From Holosporaceae bacterium UBA3830 (GTDB lineage Bacteria; Pseudomonadota; Alphaproteobacteria; UBA3830), in the NCBI GenBank assembly GCA_002393025.1, contig DGIE01000043.1, positions 1 to 37,001 of the forward strand: a stretch of 37,001 nucleotides of DNA, written 5' to 3'. Of the stretch, positions 1 through 7,558 are shown in pieces. The notes beneath the pieces were generated by a model. The model ran no database searches, was not told the DNA's origin, and saw only the letters and a list, made by a program, of their open reading frames with translations. Position 1 is the stretch's first letter. The number at the start of each line of letters is the position of its first letter. Made by a program: the position numbers and the translations under genes.

Positions 1-583
1 TCAGTGACGGATCTAAACTTTGCGAGCCGGAATAGCTCACTTTCAGCGGCTCAAATGTCCCTCCCTTTGTGATTGTCTCCTTCGGCACGTTTATCCCCGG
101 AACCGCCTGCGTTATCGTTGAGTCCAAATAGGTCGGCAATCCATTATAAATCTCATCAGCTATTCGTAACATGCTCTCTTTTTGCTGCTTGTAACTCAAC
201 CCCGGATTCCATTTCTTCGCCACCGCTAGCGCTGCTTCTTTCGCACATCTCTTCACTACTTTGTTGAGGCTGTTGTTCCTCAAAAACTCCGTCCCCTCCG
301 TCTGCCTCTTCAATAAAGTCTGATTGTCCAGCACATATTTCGCTCCCAGCAGCAATATCGGTATTACCGTCAGCGTCAATATTAGCACGTAACCACTTGA
401 TGAAGTCTCTAAATTTTTACGGAGTTTTTGAATAGTACAAAAATCATATTTCGAAAAATGTTTCAATAATAGTTTGACATTACTCCAAATTTTGAAAAAT
501 TTTTGACTAACACTTAATACCTTACGCTTATCCTTACCCCTTTCGGAGGGCACTAAGGATTCTCCCTCTTTCTTCTTTATCAT
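1..583 (-). CDS. Tad/Flp pilus-like membrane protein (TadG-like N-terminus), partial
   Basis: This is the first 194 codons of a gene that reads leftward off the window edge, so no stop is seen. The ATG at 583 is the only start that works, because TGA lies in frame four codons upstream. The protein has a basic cytoplasmic N-terminus of about 65 residues, then SSGYVLILTLTVIPILLLGA, one membrane span. It continues with LDNQTLLKRQTEG and a helical region. A small, proline-containing N-terminal span followed by D-x-Q is the usual look of the TadE/TadG pilus-assembly family (Tad-like N-terminal domain). The coding sequence below about 360 is visibly richer in G and C (CTG, ACG, GCG codons) than its neighbours, which may hint at a different history. 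The family call rests on the N-terminal segment only; another single-span secreted or envelope protein is possible. Confidence 0.5.
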   Translation of the reverse strand, partial: MIKKKEGESLVPSERGKDKRKVLSVSQKFFKIWSNVKLLLKHFSKYDFCTIQKLRKNLETSSSGYVLILTLTVIPILLLGAKYVLDNQTLLKRQTEGTEFLRNNSLNKVVKRCAKEAALAVAKKWNPGLSYKQQKESMLRIADEIYNGLPTYLDSTITQAVPGINVPKETITKGGTFEPLKVSYSGSQSLDPSL

Positions 584-619
584 TTTTATCCATCAAACTT
601 TTACAGATCCCATCTTGGC

Positions 620-647
620 ATATTATTGTTAAAAAAAAGTTAAACAA
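620..647 (-). promoter_or_regulatory. Possible sigma70-type promoter for the TadG-like gene
   Basis: On the minus strand, TTGTTT (647-642) is followed by 16 bases and TAATAT (625-620), about 35 bases upstream of the ATG at 583. The -35 element and spacer overlap an AT-rich inverted repeat (632-641 with 646-655, loop AAAC) that could instead be a weak terminator. The region is so AT-rich that chance matches are likely. Confidence 0.35.
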
Positions 648-750
648 CTTTTTTTCTTTTAGATAAATTCTAGAAAATTATGGGAACAAAAAATAAAAAG
701 CGTCTGTTACAACTTAAAATGTTTGAACTTTGCAGGAAACCAATATCACG

Positions 751-783
751 AAAACCCCGAGTCAGCGCCAGAAACCCTCGGGT
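751..783 (-). terminator. Rho-independent terminator after hpf
   Basis: Read on the minus strand, ACCCGAG (783-777) pairs with CTCGGGG (761-755) around a 15-base loop, followed directly by TTTT (754-751). It lies about 40 bases beyond the hpf stop codon, where the envelope operon should end. A second perfect hairpin (CTCATC/GATGAG, 791-810) sits between the stop and this stem. Confidence 0.6.
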
Positions 784-820
784 GGATATACTCATCGCTT
801 TGAAGATGAGGAGGCAGAGA

Positions 821-1357
821 TCAACCCTGCCTTTTAATTTTATAATCTAACCATCCGATGTTACCGTCATTTCTCCAATAAACAACGTTAACTGCGGAGT
901 TCGATATATTTTCGAAAATGAAAACATGCTGATTTTCATCCAGATGATTTGCCGCTTCGCTCACGCTCATCAGTGGTAAATCATCCAGAATCTCAGCGAT
1001 AATCATTGGAGCACTTTCCTCTATCTCCGTCACGGGATGATCAAAGGTGTTAATCTCCACTTTTTTGTTGCTTTTGCTTGGTTTCTTCTTTTTTTGAAAT
1101 TGTTGCTCTAATTTTTGGAGAGCAACGTCAAAACTTACGACAGGATCCTCAGCACTGCTGACAACAAAATAGGAATTTCCCGTATTGGTTTTGATGGTCA
1201 TGTCTGTAGTAAACAAATATGATTCCTTTTTCATCACGATGTTAGCATCCAAAAACTCCACATGATACTTTTTAGCCAATCTTTCACAAGAGTCCTTCGC
1301 TTTTTGAGTCAAAGACTCTCCGATTTCCATATGTCTGCCTGAAAAAGAAAAGTTCAT
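821..1357 (-). CDS. hpf: Ribosome hibernation promoting factor, long form
   Basis: Long-type HPF (RaiA/YfiA family) binds the 30S subunit in stationary phase and drives formation of inactive 100S ribosome dimers. The 178 residues divide into the N-terminal ribosome-binding domain (about 1-100, beginning NFSFSGRHMEIGESL), a lysine-rich linker (KKKKPSKSNKK), and the C-terminal dimerisation domain (about 125-175, with LMSVSEAANHLDENQHVF and NVVYWRNDGNIGWLD). The presence of both domains separates it from the short form. The start is fixed by AGGAGG five bases upstream. It is the last gene of the minus-strand series and lies 117 bases after lptB, a gap that may hold its own promoter. In many proteobacteria rpoN sits between lptB and hpf; here it is absent. 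Confidence 0.93.
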   Translation of the reverse strand: MNFSFSGRHMEIGESLTQKAKDSCERLAKKYHVEFLDANIVMKKESYLFTTDMTIKTNTGNSYFVVSSAEDPVVSFDVALQKLEQQFQKKKKPSKSNKKVEINTFDHPVTEIEESAPMIIAEILDDLPLMSVSEAANHLDENQHVFIFENISNSAVNVVYWRNDGNIGWLDYKIKRQG

Positions 1358-1384
1358 TTTATCCTCCTAACCTTACACTTAAGT

Positions 1385-1413
1385 AGTATAAATAAAATCT
1401 TTTAAAATTACAC
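1385..1413 (-). promoter_or_regulatory. Possible promoter for hpf
   Basis: In the gap between lptB and hpf the minus strand carries GTGTAA (1413-1408), 17 bases, then TATACT (1390-1385), 28 bases before the ATG. The -10 is good and the -35 poor. Separate expression of hpf in starvation would make sense, but this is inference. Confidence 0.35.
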
Positions 1414-1474
1414 TTCATATTTTATGTATATCTGAAGAATATTAAGAAATGTTAAACTGTCCGGCTGAATACAT

Positions 1475-2203
1475 TTATTTTTCAGAAAAACTTTTTCCCA
1501 AATAAAGTTTTTTGGCTTTATCGTTACTTATTATTTCATCCGGCGTTCCTTCAATCAAAACCTTCCCCTCAAACAACAAATAAGAATAATCGGAAAGAGG
1601 AAGAGTGTCCCGAACATTGTGATCCGTAATAATCACTCCGATTCCCTTCGCTTTTAAAACATTTATCATCTCTTTCATATCAGATATCGCCAAAGGATCA
1701 ATTCCGGCAAATGGCTCATCCAAAAGGATAAACTTCGGGTTCGCCGCCAAAGCGCGAGCAATTTCCAACTTCCTTCTTTCCCCTCCTGAAACCGTAATGG
1801 CCGGAGACTTTCTGATATGCTCCAAGGACAAATCTTTTAACAAATAGTCTAATATCTCTCGAATTTCAGACTTTGGTAACTTTCTCATCTCTAAAACCGC
1901 ATAAATGTTCTCCTCAACGGACAACCCTCTAAAAATTGATGGGTCCTGCGGAAGATATCCTATTCCGAGACGAGATCTTTTATACATAGGCAAATCTTTA
2001 ATACTGATATTATCTAAAAAAAGCTCTCCTTCATCTGCCTTAATCAAACCACATAAAATAGAAAACGTCGTAGTTTTTCCTGACCCATTGGGACCAAGAA
2101 GAGAAACCACCTGACCTTGCGATGCTTCCATGCTAACGCCCTTGAGAATAGCTCTCTTTTTTATGAACTTTTTTATATTTTTGCATGCTAGCTTGCTTAC
2201 CAT
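1475..2203 (-). CDS. lptB: LPS export ABC transporter ATP-binding protein LptB
   Basis: Cytoplasmic ATPase that, with LptF/LptG, extracts LPS from the inner membrane and pushes it onto the LptC-LptA bridge. All ABC motifs are visible in 242 residues: Walker A GPNGSGKTTT, Q-loop region GYLPQDPSIFRGLSVEEN, signature VSGGERRKLEIARAL, Walker B FILLDEPFAGIDP and switch histidine TDHNVRD. GYLPQ...SIFRGLSVEEN and FAGIDP are typical of LptB rather than of other ABC ATPases. Its ATG follows the stop of the lptC/A gene with no gap (TAA-ATG), so translation is probably coupled; no strong Shine-Dalgarno sequence is seen. lptF and lptG are not in this window. Confidence 0.96.
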   Translation of the reverse strand: MVSKLACKNIKKFIKKRAILKGVSMEASQGQVVSLLGPNGSGKTTTFSILCGLIKADEGELFLDNISIKDLPMYKRSRLGIGYLPQDPSIFRGLSVEENIYAVLEMRKLPKSEIREILDYLLKDLSLEHIRKSPAITVSGGERRKLEIARALAANPKFILLDEPFAGIDPLAISDMKEMINVLKAKGIGVIITDHNVRDTLPLSDYSYLLFEGKVLIEGTPDEIISNDKAKKLYLGKSFSEK

Positions 2204-3232
2204 TTAATTTTTCTTTATAACCCCTTTCGAACCGTATACTTTTATATCATTTGTTTTCATATTTAGTATAGCTTTTTTACAGAGAATCTTACCTTTTTCA
2301 TTGGAAATAATGGTATTTCCCGTGACTGTAATAAAATTATTTTCCAGAATTCCGCGGTTTCCTTTAACAGAAGTTAAATTATCTACTTTTATTTTTAAAT
2401 TGTTTTCAGCAATCACCTTCTTCACAATATTATTTTCAAGATTCATCGTTATATGCTCAGACTTGATACAATAATTATGTTTGTCCTTCTTTAAATCTAA
2501 ATTTACTTGGCCATTGGCTTCGGCATATTGTTTGGTATAGATAATATCCTTAATCGCTTTTAAATGGTACTTATCTGTCTTATATGAAGAATTTCCAAAG
2601 GCATGAACTTTTTTAAAATCTTTTCCTATGACCTTATCAAACTCAACAACTAACTTATCTGCAATTACCAAATCATTTGAGAGATTCCCCTTTACGTCTT
2701 TTATAAGGGTCATAATTTTATTTTTCATATCAAATTGATATTTTTTTGCAAAAAATTTCGTATCATCCTGAGTTATCAAAATATCAGTATTTCCATTAGC
2801 AATTTTTTTATCAATATCAACAAAAGACTTCTCTGTTTCTATTAACAATCCCTCTTCAGTAGAAAACTTAACATTGCCTTTCATTTCACATTGTCTATTC
2901 CCCTCCGAAACAAAATGAGTTTCATCGGCAAAAACGGTCACTGTTTCGTCAGAAGATATGTTAAATGTTGTAATCAGTTTACTGAAATCGAAGACTTTAT
3001 CGTTAATTTCCTTCACTTCGGATGATTTTAACATAATCTTATTGGATCCATGATCGAAGGACGTGTAAACAACATCCTTAAATTCATTCTTTTCAGAAAT
3101 TTTAGACGATGCTTTCTCGTGAATAACTTTTGTCACCGCCAAAACAGACCGCCCTACCTTATAACATATAAAGCCTGCAGCAGACAGAAACAAAAACGAA
3201 ATCGCTCGTATTTTCCATTTTCTGTTAAGCAA
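2204..3232 (-). CDS. LptC-LptA-like fusion, LPS transport bridge protein
   Basis: A 342-residue protein in the position of lptC and lptA. Residues about 8-30 form one N-terminal membrane anchor (AISFLFLSAAGFICYKVG). Residues about 60-190 match LptC in character, with short beta strands such as VTVFADETHFVSEG and CEMKGNVKFSTEEGLLIETE. Residues about 190-342 continue with OstA/LptA-type strands: DLVIADKLVVEF, VHAFGNSSYKT, YAEANGQVNLDL, NFITVTGNTIISNEKGK. LptC and LptA are each usually about 180-200 residues, and no second signal peptide occurs, so both jellyroll parts seem to be one anchored polypeptide. The start is TTG at 3232, overlapping the kdsD stop by 8 bases; the nearest ATG is in another frame and the next in-frame Met falls after the anchor. 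Domain assignment is by eye. Confidence 0.75.
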   Translation of the reverse strand: MLNRKWKIRAISFLFLSAAGFICYKVGRSVLAVTKVIHEKASSKISEKNEFKDVVYTSFDHGSNKIMLKSSEVKEINDKVFDFSKLITTFNISSDETVTVFADETHFVSEGNRQCEMKGNVKFSTEEGLLIETEKSFVDIDKKIANGNTDILITQDDTKFFAKKYQFDMKNKIMTLIKDVKGNLSNDLVIADKLVVEFDKVIGKDFKKVHAFGNSSYKTDKYHLKAIKDIIYTKQYAEANGQVNLDLKKDKHNYCIKSEHITMNLENNIVKKVIAENNLKIKVDNLTSVKGNRGILENNFITVTGNTIISNEKGKILCKKAILNMKTNDIKVYGSKGVIKKN

Positions 3233-4175
3233 GACCCGCTCTCAAACAATCATGAATGTGAATAATCCCACAAGGCTTTTGATCCTTACCAACTAACAAA
3301 CTTGTTATGGAGTGCTTGTTCATAATTTTCACAGCTTCCTGGGCAAACATATCCTCCGATACAACTTTTGGATCGGGCGTCATTATTTCAGCAGCTGTTT
3401 TGTTCAAAAAATCTGAATCTATTTTTCTTCGCAAATCTCCATCTGTAATTATTCCGATAATTTTGCCTTTATTACTAATCACACAAGCACATCCAAAAGA
3501 CTTGTTTGTCATTTCTATCAACACGTCCTTCATCGACGCATTTTCCTCAATGATCGGAGTGTCCGTATGCATAAGATCCGAAACTTTCAGGAGACGCTTT
3601 CCTAAAGCTCCACCCGGATGTAAATTCTTAAAATCATCTCGAGTAAAAGATTTTTTGTTTAACAAAGATAAGGCCAAGGCATCTCCTACAGCTAACATCA
3701 TAGTTGTTGTTGTCGTCGGAGCTAAATTGTAGGGACAAGCCTCGTTAATGTTAGGCATCAGAATGACTACACTGGCGGATTTTGCCAATATACTTTCGGA
3801 ATTTGCTGTAACCGCGACAATATCTATCCCGAATCGATTTGCATAGGACAACATCGGAATCAATTCCTGAGTGTTTCCCGAAAGAGACAAAACCAGCAAC
3901 ACGTCCTTGTCTGAAATTTCCCCCAAATCACCATGAGAAGCTTCTGCAGGATGCAAGAAAAAGGAAGGTGTTCCCACCGAAGATAAGGTCGCGGAAATCT
4001 TCCTGCCGATATGCCCAGGTTTCCCCATTCCTGAAACTATTACATGTCCCTCTTTTTTTTTGAAAATCAAATCCACCGCCGAAACAAAGCTGCTATCCAA
4101 AGACCAATACATCGCCTCCAAACCTGCTATTTCCTGCTTCAAAATTGATTTTGCGTATTCCAAATCTGAACTCAT
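3225..4175 (-). CDS. kdsD: Arabinose-5-phosphate isomerase KdsD/KpsF
   Basis: Converts ribulose 5-phosphate to arabinose 5-phosphate, the first committed step towards Kdo for LPS. The 316 residues hold an N-terminal SIS sugar-isomerase domain (VIVSGMGKPGHIGRKISATL, HPAEASHGDLG, LVLSLSGNTQE) and a C-terminal pair of CBS domains (from about residue 190; IIGIITDGDLRR and MTPDPKVVSEDMFAQEAV). Length and order match the E. coli enzyme. The open frame extends 23 codons further upstream into glmS, but the ATG at 4175 has GGAG six bases before it and begins at the family's usual point (MSSDLEYAKSIL), leaving a 22-base gap after glmS. It is followed by lptC/A with an 8-base overlap. Confidence 0.95.
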   Translation of the reverse strand: MSSDLEYAKSILKQEIAGLEAMYWSLDSSFVSAVDLIFKKKEGHVIVSGMGKPGHIGRKISATLSSVGTPSFFLHPAEASHGDLGEISDKDVLLVLSLSGNTQELIPMLSYANRFGIDIVAVTANSESILAKSASVVILMPNINEACPYNLAPTTTTTMMLAVGDALALSLLNKKSFTRDDFKNLHPGGALGKRLLKVSDLMHTDTPIIEENASMKDVLIEMTNKSFGCACVISNKGKIIGIITDGDLRRKIDSDFLNKTAAEIMTPDPKVVSEDMFAQEAVKIMNKHSITSLLVGKDQKPCGIIHIHDCLRAGLA

Positions 4176-4197
4176 ATTTCGCTCCGTTTTCCTTTTT

Positions 4198-5964
4198 TTA
4201 TTCCACTGTAACTGATTTTGCCAAATTTCTAGGTTTATCGACATCCTCCCCTTTTAATACAGTTACGACATAAGCCAATAATTGTAGAGGAATCGAATAC
4301 AATATTGGATATAACTCTTGATTTATCGAAGGTAATATGATCTTTTCAACGGAGCCATCGAAACTCCCTGCACCTACAGAATCGGTAAACAAAATGATAT
4401 TCTTTCCTCTGGCTTGTGCTACCTGAATATTTGAAAACATCTTGTCGAACATATCTCCAGAAGGGCATAAGCAAATAATCGGAACAACATCATCAATCAA
4501 TGCAATCGGACCATGCTTCATTTCACCGGCAGCAAATCCCTCTGCATGGATATAGGAAATTTCCTTGAGCTTCAGAGCCCCTTCTAAAGCAATCGGGTAC
4601 AAACTATCTCTACCCAAATAAATTGCATTCACACAATCCTTGATCTTGTAGGCTATTTTATCTATATCATTCTTTAACAGCAAAGAATCTTCACAAGCCT
4701 GTGGAAGATTTTGCAACTGACTTAGCAATTTTGAGTTTTTGCTGAAGGCCAACTTAGCCAAAACAGTAAGTTGTGCAGTAAAAGCTTTCGTCGATGCAAC
4801 TCCTACCTCTACCCCCGCCTCTGTATGAAAAACACAATCTGCCGAACGAGAAATTGCGCTATTCAAAACATTTGAAATAGCTGCCAATCTGCAAGTACTA
4901 TTATTTTTTTTCACATATTCCATTGCTTCAAGGGAATCTATTGTCTCCCCCGATTGAGTTATAACCAACACAAGCGTATTATCCTCAATCACCGGAGAAC
5001 GATATCTGTACTCAGAGGCTATTTCCACATGAGTCGGAATTCTAAGATATTTTTCAAACCAATATTTTCCGACCAAACCGGCGTGATATGAAGTTCCACA
5101 AGCCAGGATGAGAATTCTGGAAATATTATCAAAAAAAGCTTCCGGTACATCATTGCTTAGCAAAGTTTTTCGTATTGCACTCGGCTGCTCCATAATCTCC
5201 TTTATCATGTAATGGGAATATCCACCTTTGCCTGTATTAATTAAATCATCAGTAACCGCAACCCGACATTTATCCACAACTTTAAAATCATTATCAAAAA
5301 ACGTCGCGCCGTTCTTTGTTACTTCCGCATAGTCCCCATCATCCAAATATACAATTTCGGAACAATTAGCAGATATAGAACTTGCATCCGACCCTACACA
5401 TACATCCTTTCCAAACCCCACCGCCATAGGACTTTTGTTTCTCGCACAAAAAATCATATCCGGACGATTTTTGAAAATTACCAAAAATGCATATGTCCCC
5501 TTCACGGCTCTCAGCATTTTTCGGAAAGCTTCTCTCGGATCAAATCCATTATCCAATTGCATTTGCAAATAAACAGCGGCAACCTCACTATCTGTTTGGG
5601 ACTCAAATTTATATCCTTTTTGCAATAAATCGGATTTTAATTCTTTATAATTCTCAATTATTCCATTATGTACAAGGGCAACATCCTTCGTAAGCACGGG
5701 ATGAGCATTCTCTTCTGTGGCTTTTCCATGAGTTGCCCAACGAGTATGCCCGATACCTATCGCTCCAGAGATAGGATTAACCTTTAGCTTATCTTCCAAA
5801 TTCTTTAATTTCCCAACGGTGCGAAGACGTTGCAACCCGTTATCTCCTACCACTACCACACCCGCAGAATCATACCCTCGATACTCCAACTTTTCCAATC
5901 CGTTGACAATATCAAAAACAACGTTACTGTTACACTTGCTTATAATACCAATAATTCCGCACAT
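4198..5964 (-). CDS. glmS: Glutamine-fructose-6-phosphate aminotransferase GlmS
   Basis: Makes glucosamine 6-phosphate from fructose 6-phosphate and glutamine, the entry point to peptidoglycan and lipid A amino sugars. The mature N-terminus begins with the catalytic cysteine (MCGIIGIISK). The glutaminase domain covers about residues 2-220 (GHTRWATHGKATEENAHP, VHNGIIENY). Two SIS domains follow (ILACGTSYHAGLVGKYWFE, VITQSGETIDSLEAM, EVGVASTKAFTAQL), and the C-terminus DKPRNLAKSVTVE is diagnostic. At 588 residues it is slightly shorter than the roughly 609 usual. The ATG directly abuts the glmU stop (TAA-ATG), so the two consecutive hexosamine enzymes are made from one message. No glmS ribozyme-like leader is possible, since there is no gap. 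Confidence 0.97.
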   Translation of the reverse strand: MCGIIGIISKCNSNVVFDIVNGLEKLEYRGYDSAGVVVVGDNGLQRLRTVGKLKNLEDKLKVNPISGAIGIGHTRWATHGKATEENAHPVLTKDVALVHNGIIENYKELKSDLLQKGYKFESQTDSEVAAVYLQMQLDNGFDPREAFRKMLRAVKGTYAFLVIFKNRPDMIFCARNKSPMAVGFGKDVCVGSDASSISANCSEIVYLDDGDYAEVTKNGATFFDNDFKVVDKCRVAVTDDLINTGKGGYSHYMIKEIMEQPSAIRKTLLSNDVPEAFFDNISRILILACGTSYHAGLVGKYWFEKYLRIPTHVEIASEYRYRSPVIEDNTLVLVITQSGETIDSLEAMEYVKKNNSTCRLAAISNVLNSAISRSADCVFHTEAGVEVGVASTKAFTAQLTVLAKLAFSKNSKLLSQLQNLPQACEDSLLLKNDIDKIAYKIKDCVNAIYLGRDSLYPIALEGALKLKEISYIHAEGFAAGEMKHGPIALIDDVVPIICLCPSGDMFDKMFSNIQVAQARGKNIILFTDSVGAGSFDGSVEKIILPSINQELYPILYSIPLQLLAYVVTVLKGEDVDKPRNLAKSVTVE

Positions 5965-7449
5965 TTATGTCTCTTCTCTGTTATTATTTGCAGTATTATC
6001 TCCAATCCTATCTTTGAAATTTTTCAAATATTCTTCTGCCAAATTTCGTAAACCCAGACTTCCTACCGATATACTCGATCGAGACTTCAAATTTTCAGAT
6101 CCATTAACAACAGAGGAATGCTTCACTCGAAAATTAACAGCCCAACCTTTCACATTTTTCTGAAATCCACGAGCTATCGCCAAAGCATTAGTATCCACGT
6201 TTTTCGTTATAACGCTACCAGCACCGACAACAGCCCCATCCTCAATTTTCACGGGAGCAACTAAAGCACTGTTTGATCCAATAAAAACGCCCTCTCCTAT
6301 TTCCGTCTGGTATTTTCTAAATCCATCATAATTACAAGTAATCGTTCCAGCACCGATATTGGTATTCTTTCCCAAATCGCTATCACCTATGTAGGATAAA
6401 TGATTAACCTTCGTTTTTTCACGTACAACACTATTCTTAATTTCGACAAAATTCCCGATTTTTGCTCCATCATAAATTTCGCTCCCGGGACGCAACCTCG
6501 AAAAAGGTCCCACTTGAGCTGATTTTATTGCCGATCCATCAACTACGCAAAAAGGTCCGATCTCTGCACCAGATTTTATCTTCACATTTTTTCCGAACAC
6601 AACATAAGGATAGACAATTACGTCTTTTTCTATTTCGGTATCATAAGAAAAAAATACCGTCTCCGGAGCAACCAAAGTCACTCCGTTATCAAGCATCTTT
6701 TCTCTCATACGATCTTGAAAATATTTCTCCAAAGTTGCCAGTTCGGCTCTGGTATTCGCTCCCGATAACTCTTCTTTCGAGGACACATAATATCGGCAAT
6801 CAAACCCTGATTGGTACGCAAGCCGCACAATTTCCGTAATGTAAAACTCGCCAGTAGCCTCGCTCGCCTCAATTTTGTATAGCAATCTATTTAACACATC
6901 ACGTCGGATCAAGAGTCCTGCATTACACAGAGGAACGACGTTATCTTCCCTTCCCAGATCCTTGGCTTCGACTATTCTTTTTATAGTCCCACTTTTTTCC
7001 CCAATCTCCAATTTTCCGAGATTTTGATCTTTGCCTGAATCAAAAGCTAAGACGACAACCGCAGTATTTTCATTTGAAACGGCGACATTGTACATCGCTT
7101 TCAAAGATTCCGCCGTAATTAGCGGAACGTCTCCATACAACACATATACCCAACCCGAATCGGAAGGAGATAAACTATTCATCGCAAATTTTACAGTATC
7201 CGCACTACCTTTTGGAATAGGCTGAAACGCTTTAACAACACCCTCATCTATCTCCGAATGAAAATTTTCATACTCGGGATTCAATACTGCCACAATTTTT
7301 TCAGGTAAAACTTCAGAAGCAGATTTTATAACATGATCCAGTAGAGAAAGTCCTCCGATTTTGTGAAACACTTTAGGCAAGGATGACTTTAAACGAGACC
7401 CACAACCTGCGGCCAGTATTATGACTGTCTTCTCTTCAGCTTTTCGCAC
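5965..7449 (-). CDS. glmU: Bifunctional UDP-GlcNAc synthase GlmU
   Basis: Acetylates glucosamine 1-phosphate and then couples it to UTP, giving UDP-GlcNAc. The N-terminal nucleotidyltransferase domain shows IILAAGCGSRLKSSLPKVFH and VYVLYGDVPLI. The C-terminal left-handed beta helix has many hexapeptide repeats (IGPFCVVDGSAIK, VEIKNSVVREKTKVNHLSY, NIGAGTITCNYDGF). At 494 residues it is some 40 longer than the E. coli protein, because of a polar, serine- and asparagine-rich tail after about residue 440. The start is GTG at 7449, immediately after a run of eight G residues that may act as the ribosome binding site; no other in-frame start fits. It heads the operon glmU-glmS-kdsD-lptC/A-lptB. Confidence 0.95.
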   Translation of the reverse strand: MRKAEEKTVIILAAGCGSRLKSSLPKVFHKIGGLSLLDHVIKSASEVLPEKIVAVLNPEYENFHSEIDEGVVKAFQPIPKGSADTVKFAMNSLSPSDSGWVYVLYGDVPLITAESLKAMYNVAVSNENTAVVVLAFDSGKDQNLGKLEIGEKSGTIKRIVEAKDLGREDNVVPLCNAGLLIRRDVLNRLLYKIEASEATGEFYITEIVRLAYQSGFDCRYYVSSKEELSGANTRAELATLEKYFQDRMREKMLDNGVTLVAPETVFFSYDTEIEKDVIVYPYVVFGKNVKIKSGAEIGPFCVVDGSAIKSAQVGPFSRLRPGSEIYDGAKIGNFVEIKNSVVREKTKVNHLSYIGDSDLGKNTNIGAGTITCNYDGFRKYQTEIGEGVFIGSNSALVAPVKIEDGAVVGAGSVITKNVDTNALAIARGFQKNVKGWAVNFRVKHSSVVNGSENLKSRSSISVGSLGLRNLAEEYLKNFKDRIGDNTANNNREET

Positions 7450-7558
7450 ACCCCCCCCTAAAATTTACTAAACGTAAACTTTCATCTGATAAACTACCAA
7501 ATAACGAAGGGTATTATAACTACTTTTATTTGGATGTTACAGAGGTTGAATAAAAAAT
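7450..7558. promoter_or_regulatory. Divergent promoter region with G8 tract
   Basis: This 109-base gap separates the leftward glmU operon from the rightward SPOR gene and must hold both promoters. A TATAAT on the minus strand (within 7511-7520, shared with TATTAT on the plus strand) is the best -10 candidate, with only weak -35 matches. A run of eight C residues on the plus strand (7451-7458) lies one base from the glmU GTG. Confidence 0.4.

Noticed and set aside
73..267. 64-codon plus-strand frame near the left edge
   Set aside because: The minus strand here encodes the continuous TadG-like protein with a clear membrane span; the plus frame has no start signal.
3307..3732. 141-codon open frame on the plus strand
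   Set aside because: It lies wholly opposite kdsD, whose SIS and CBS motifs are clear; no ribosome binding site and no recognisable protein.
6462..6839. 125-codon open frame on the plus strand
   Set aside because: Antisense to glmU, whose motifs cover the whole stretch; a shadow frame.
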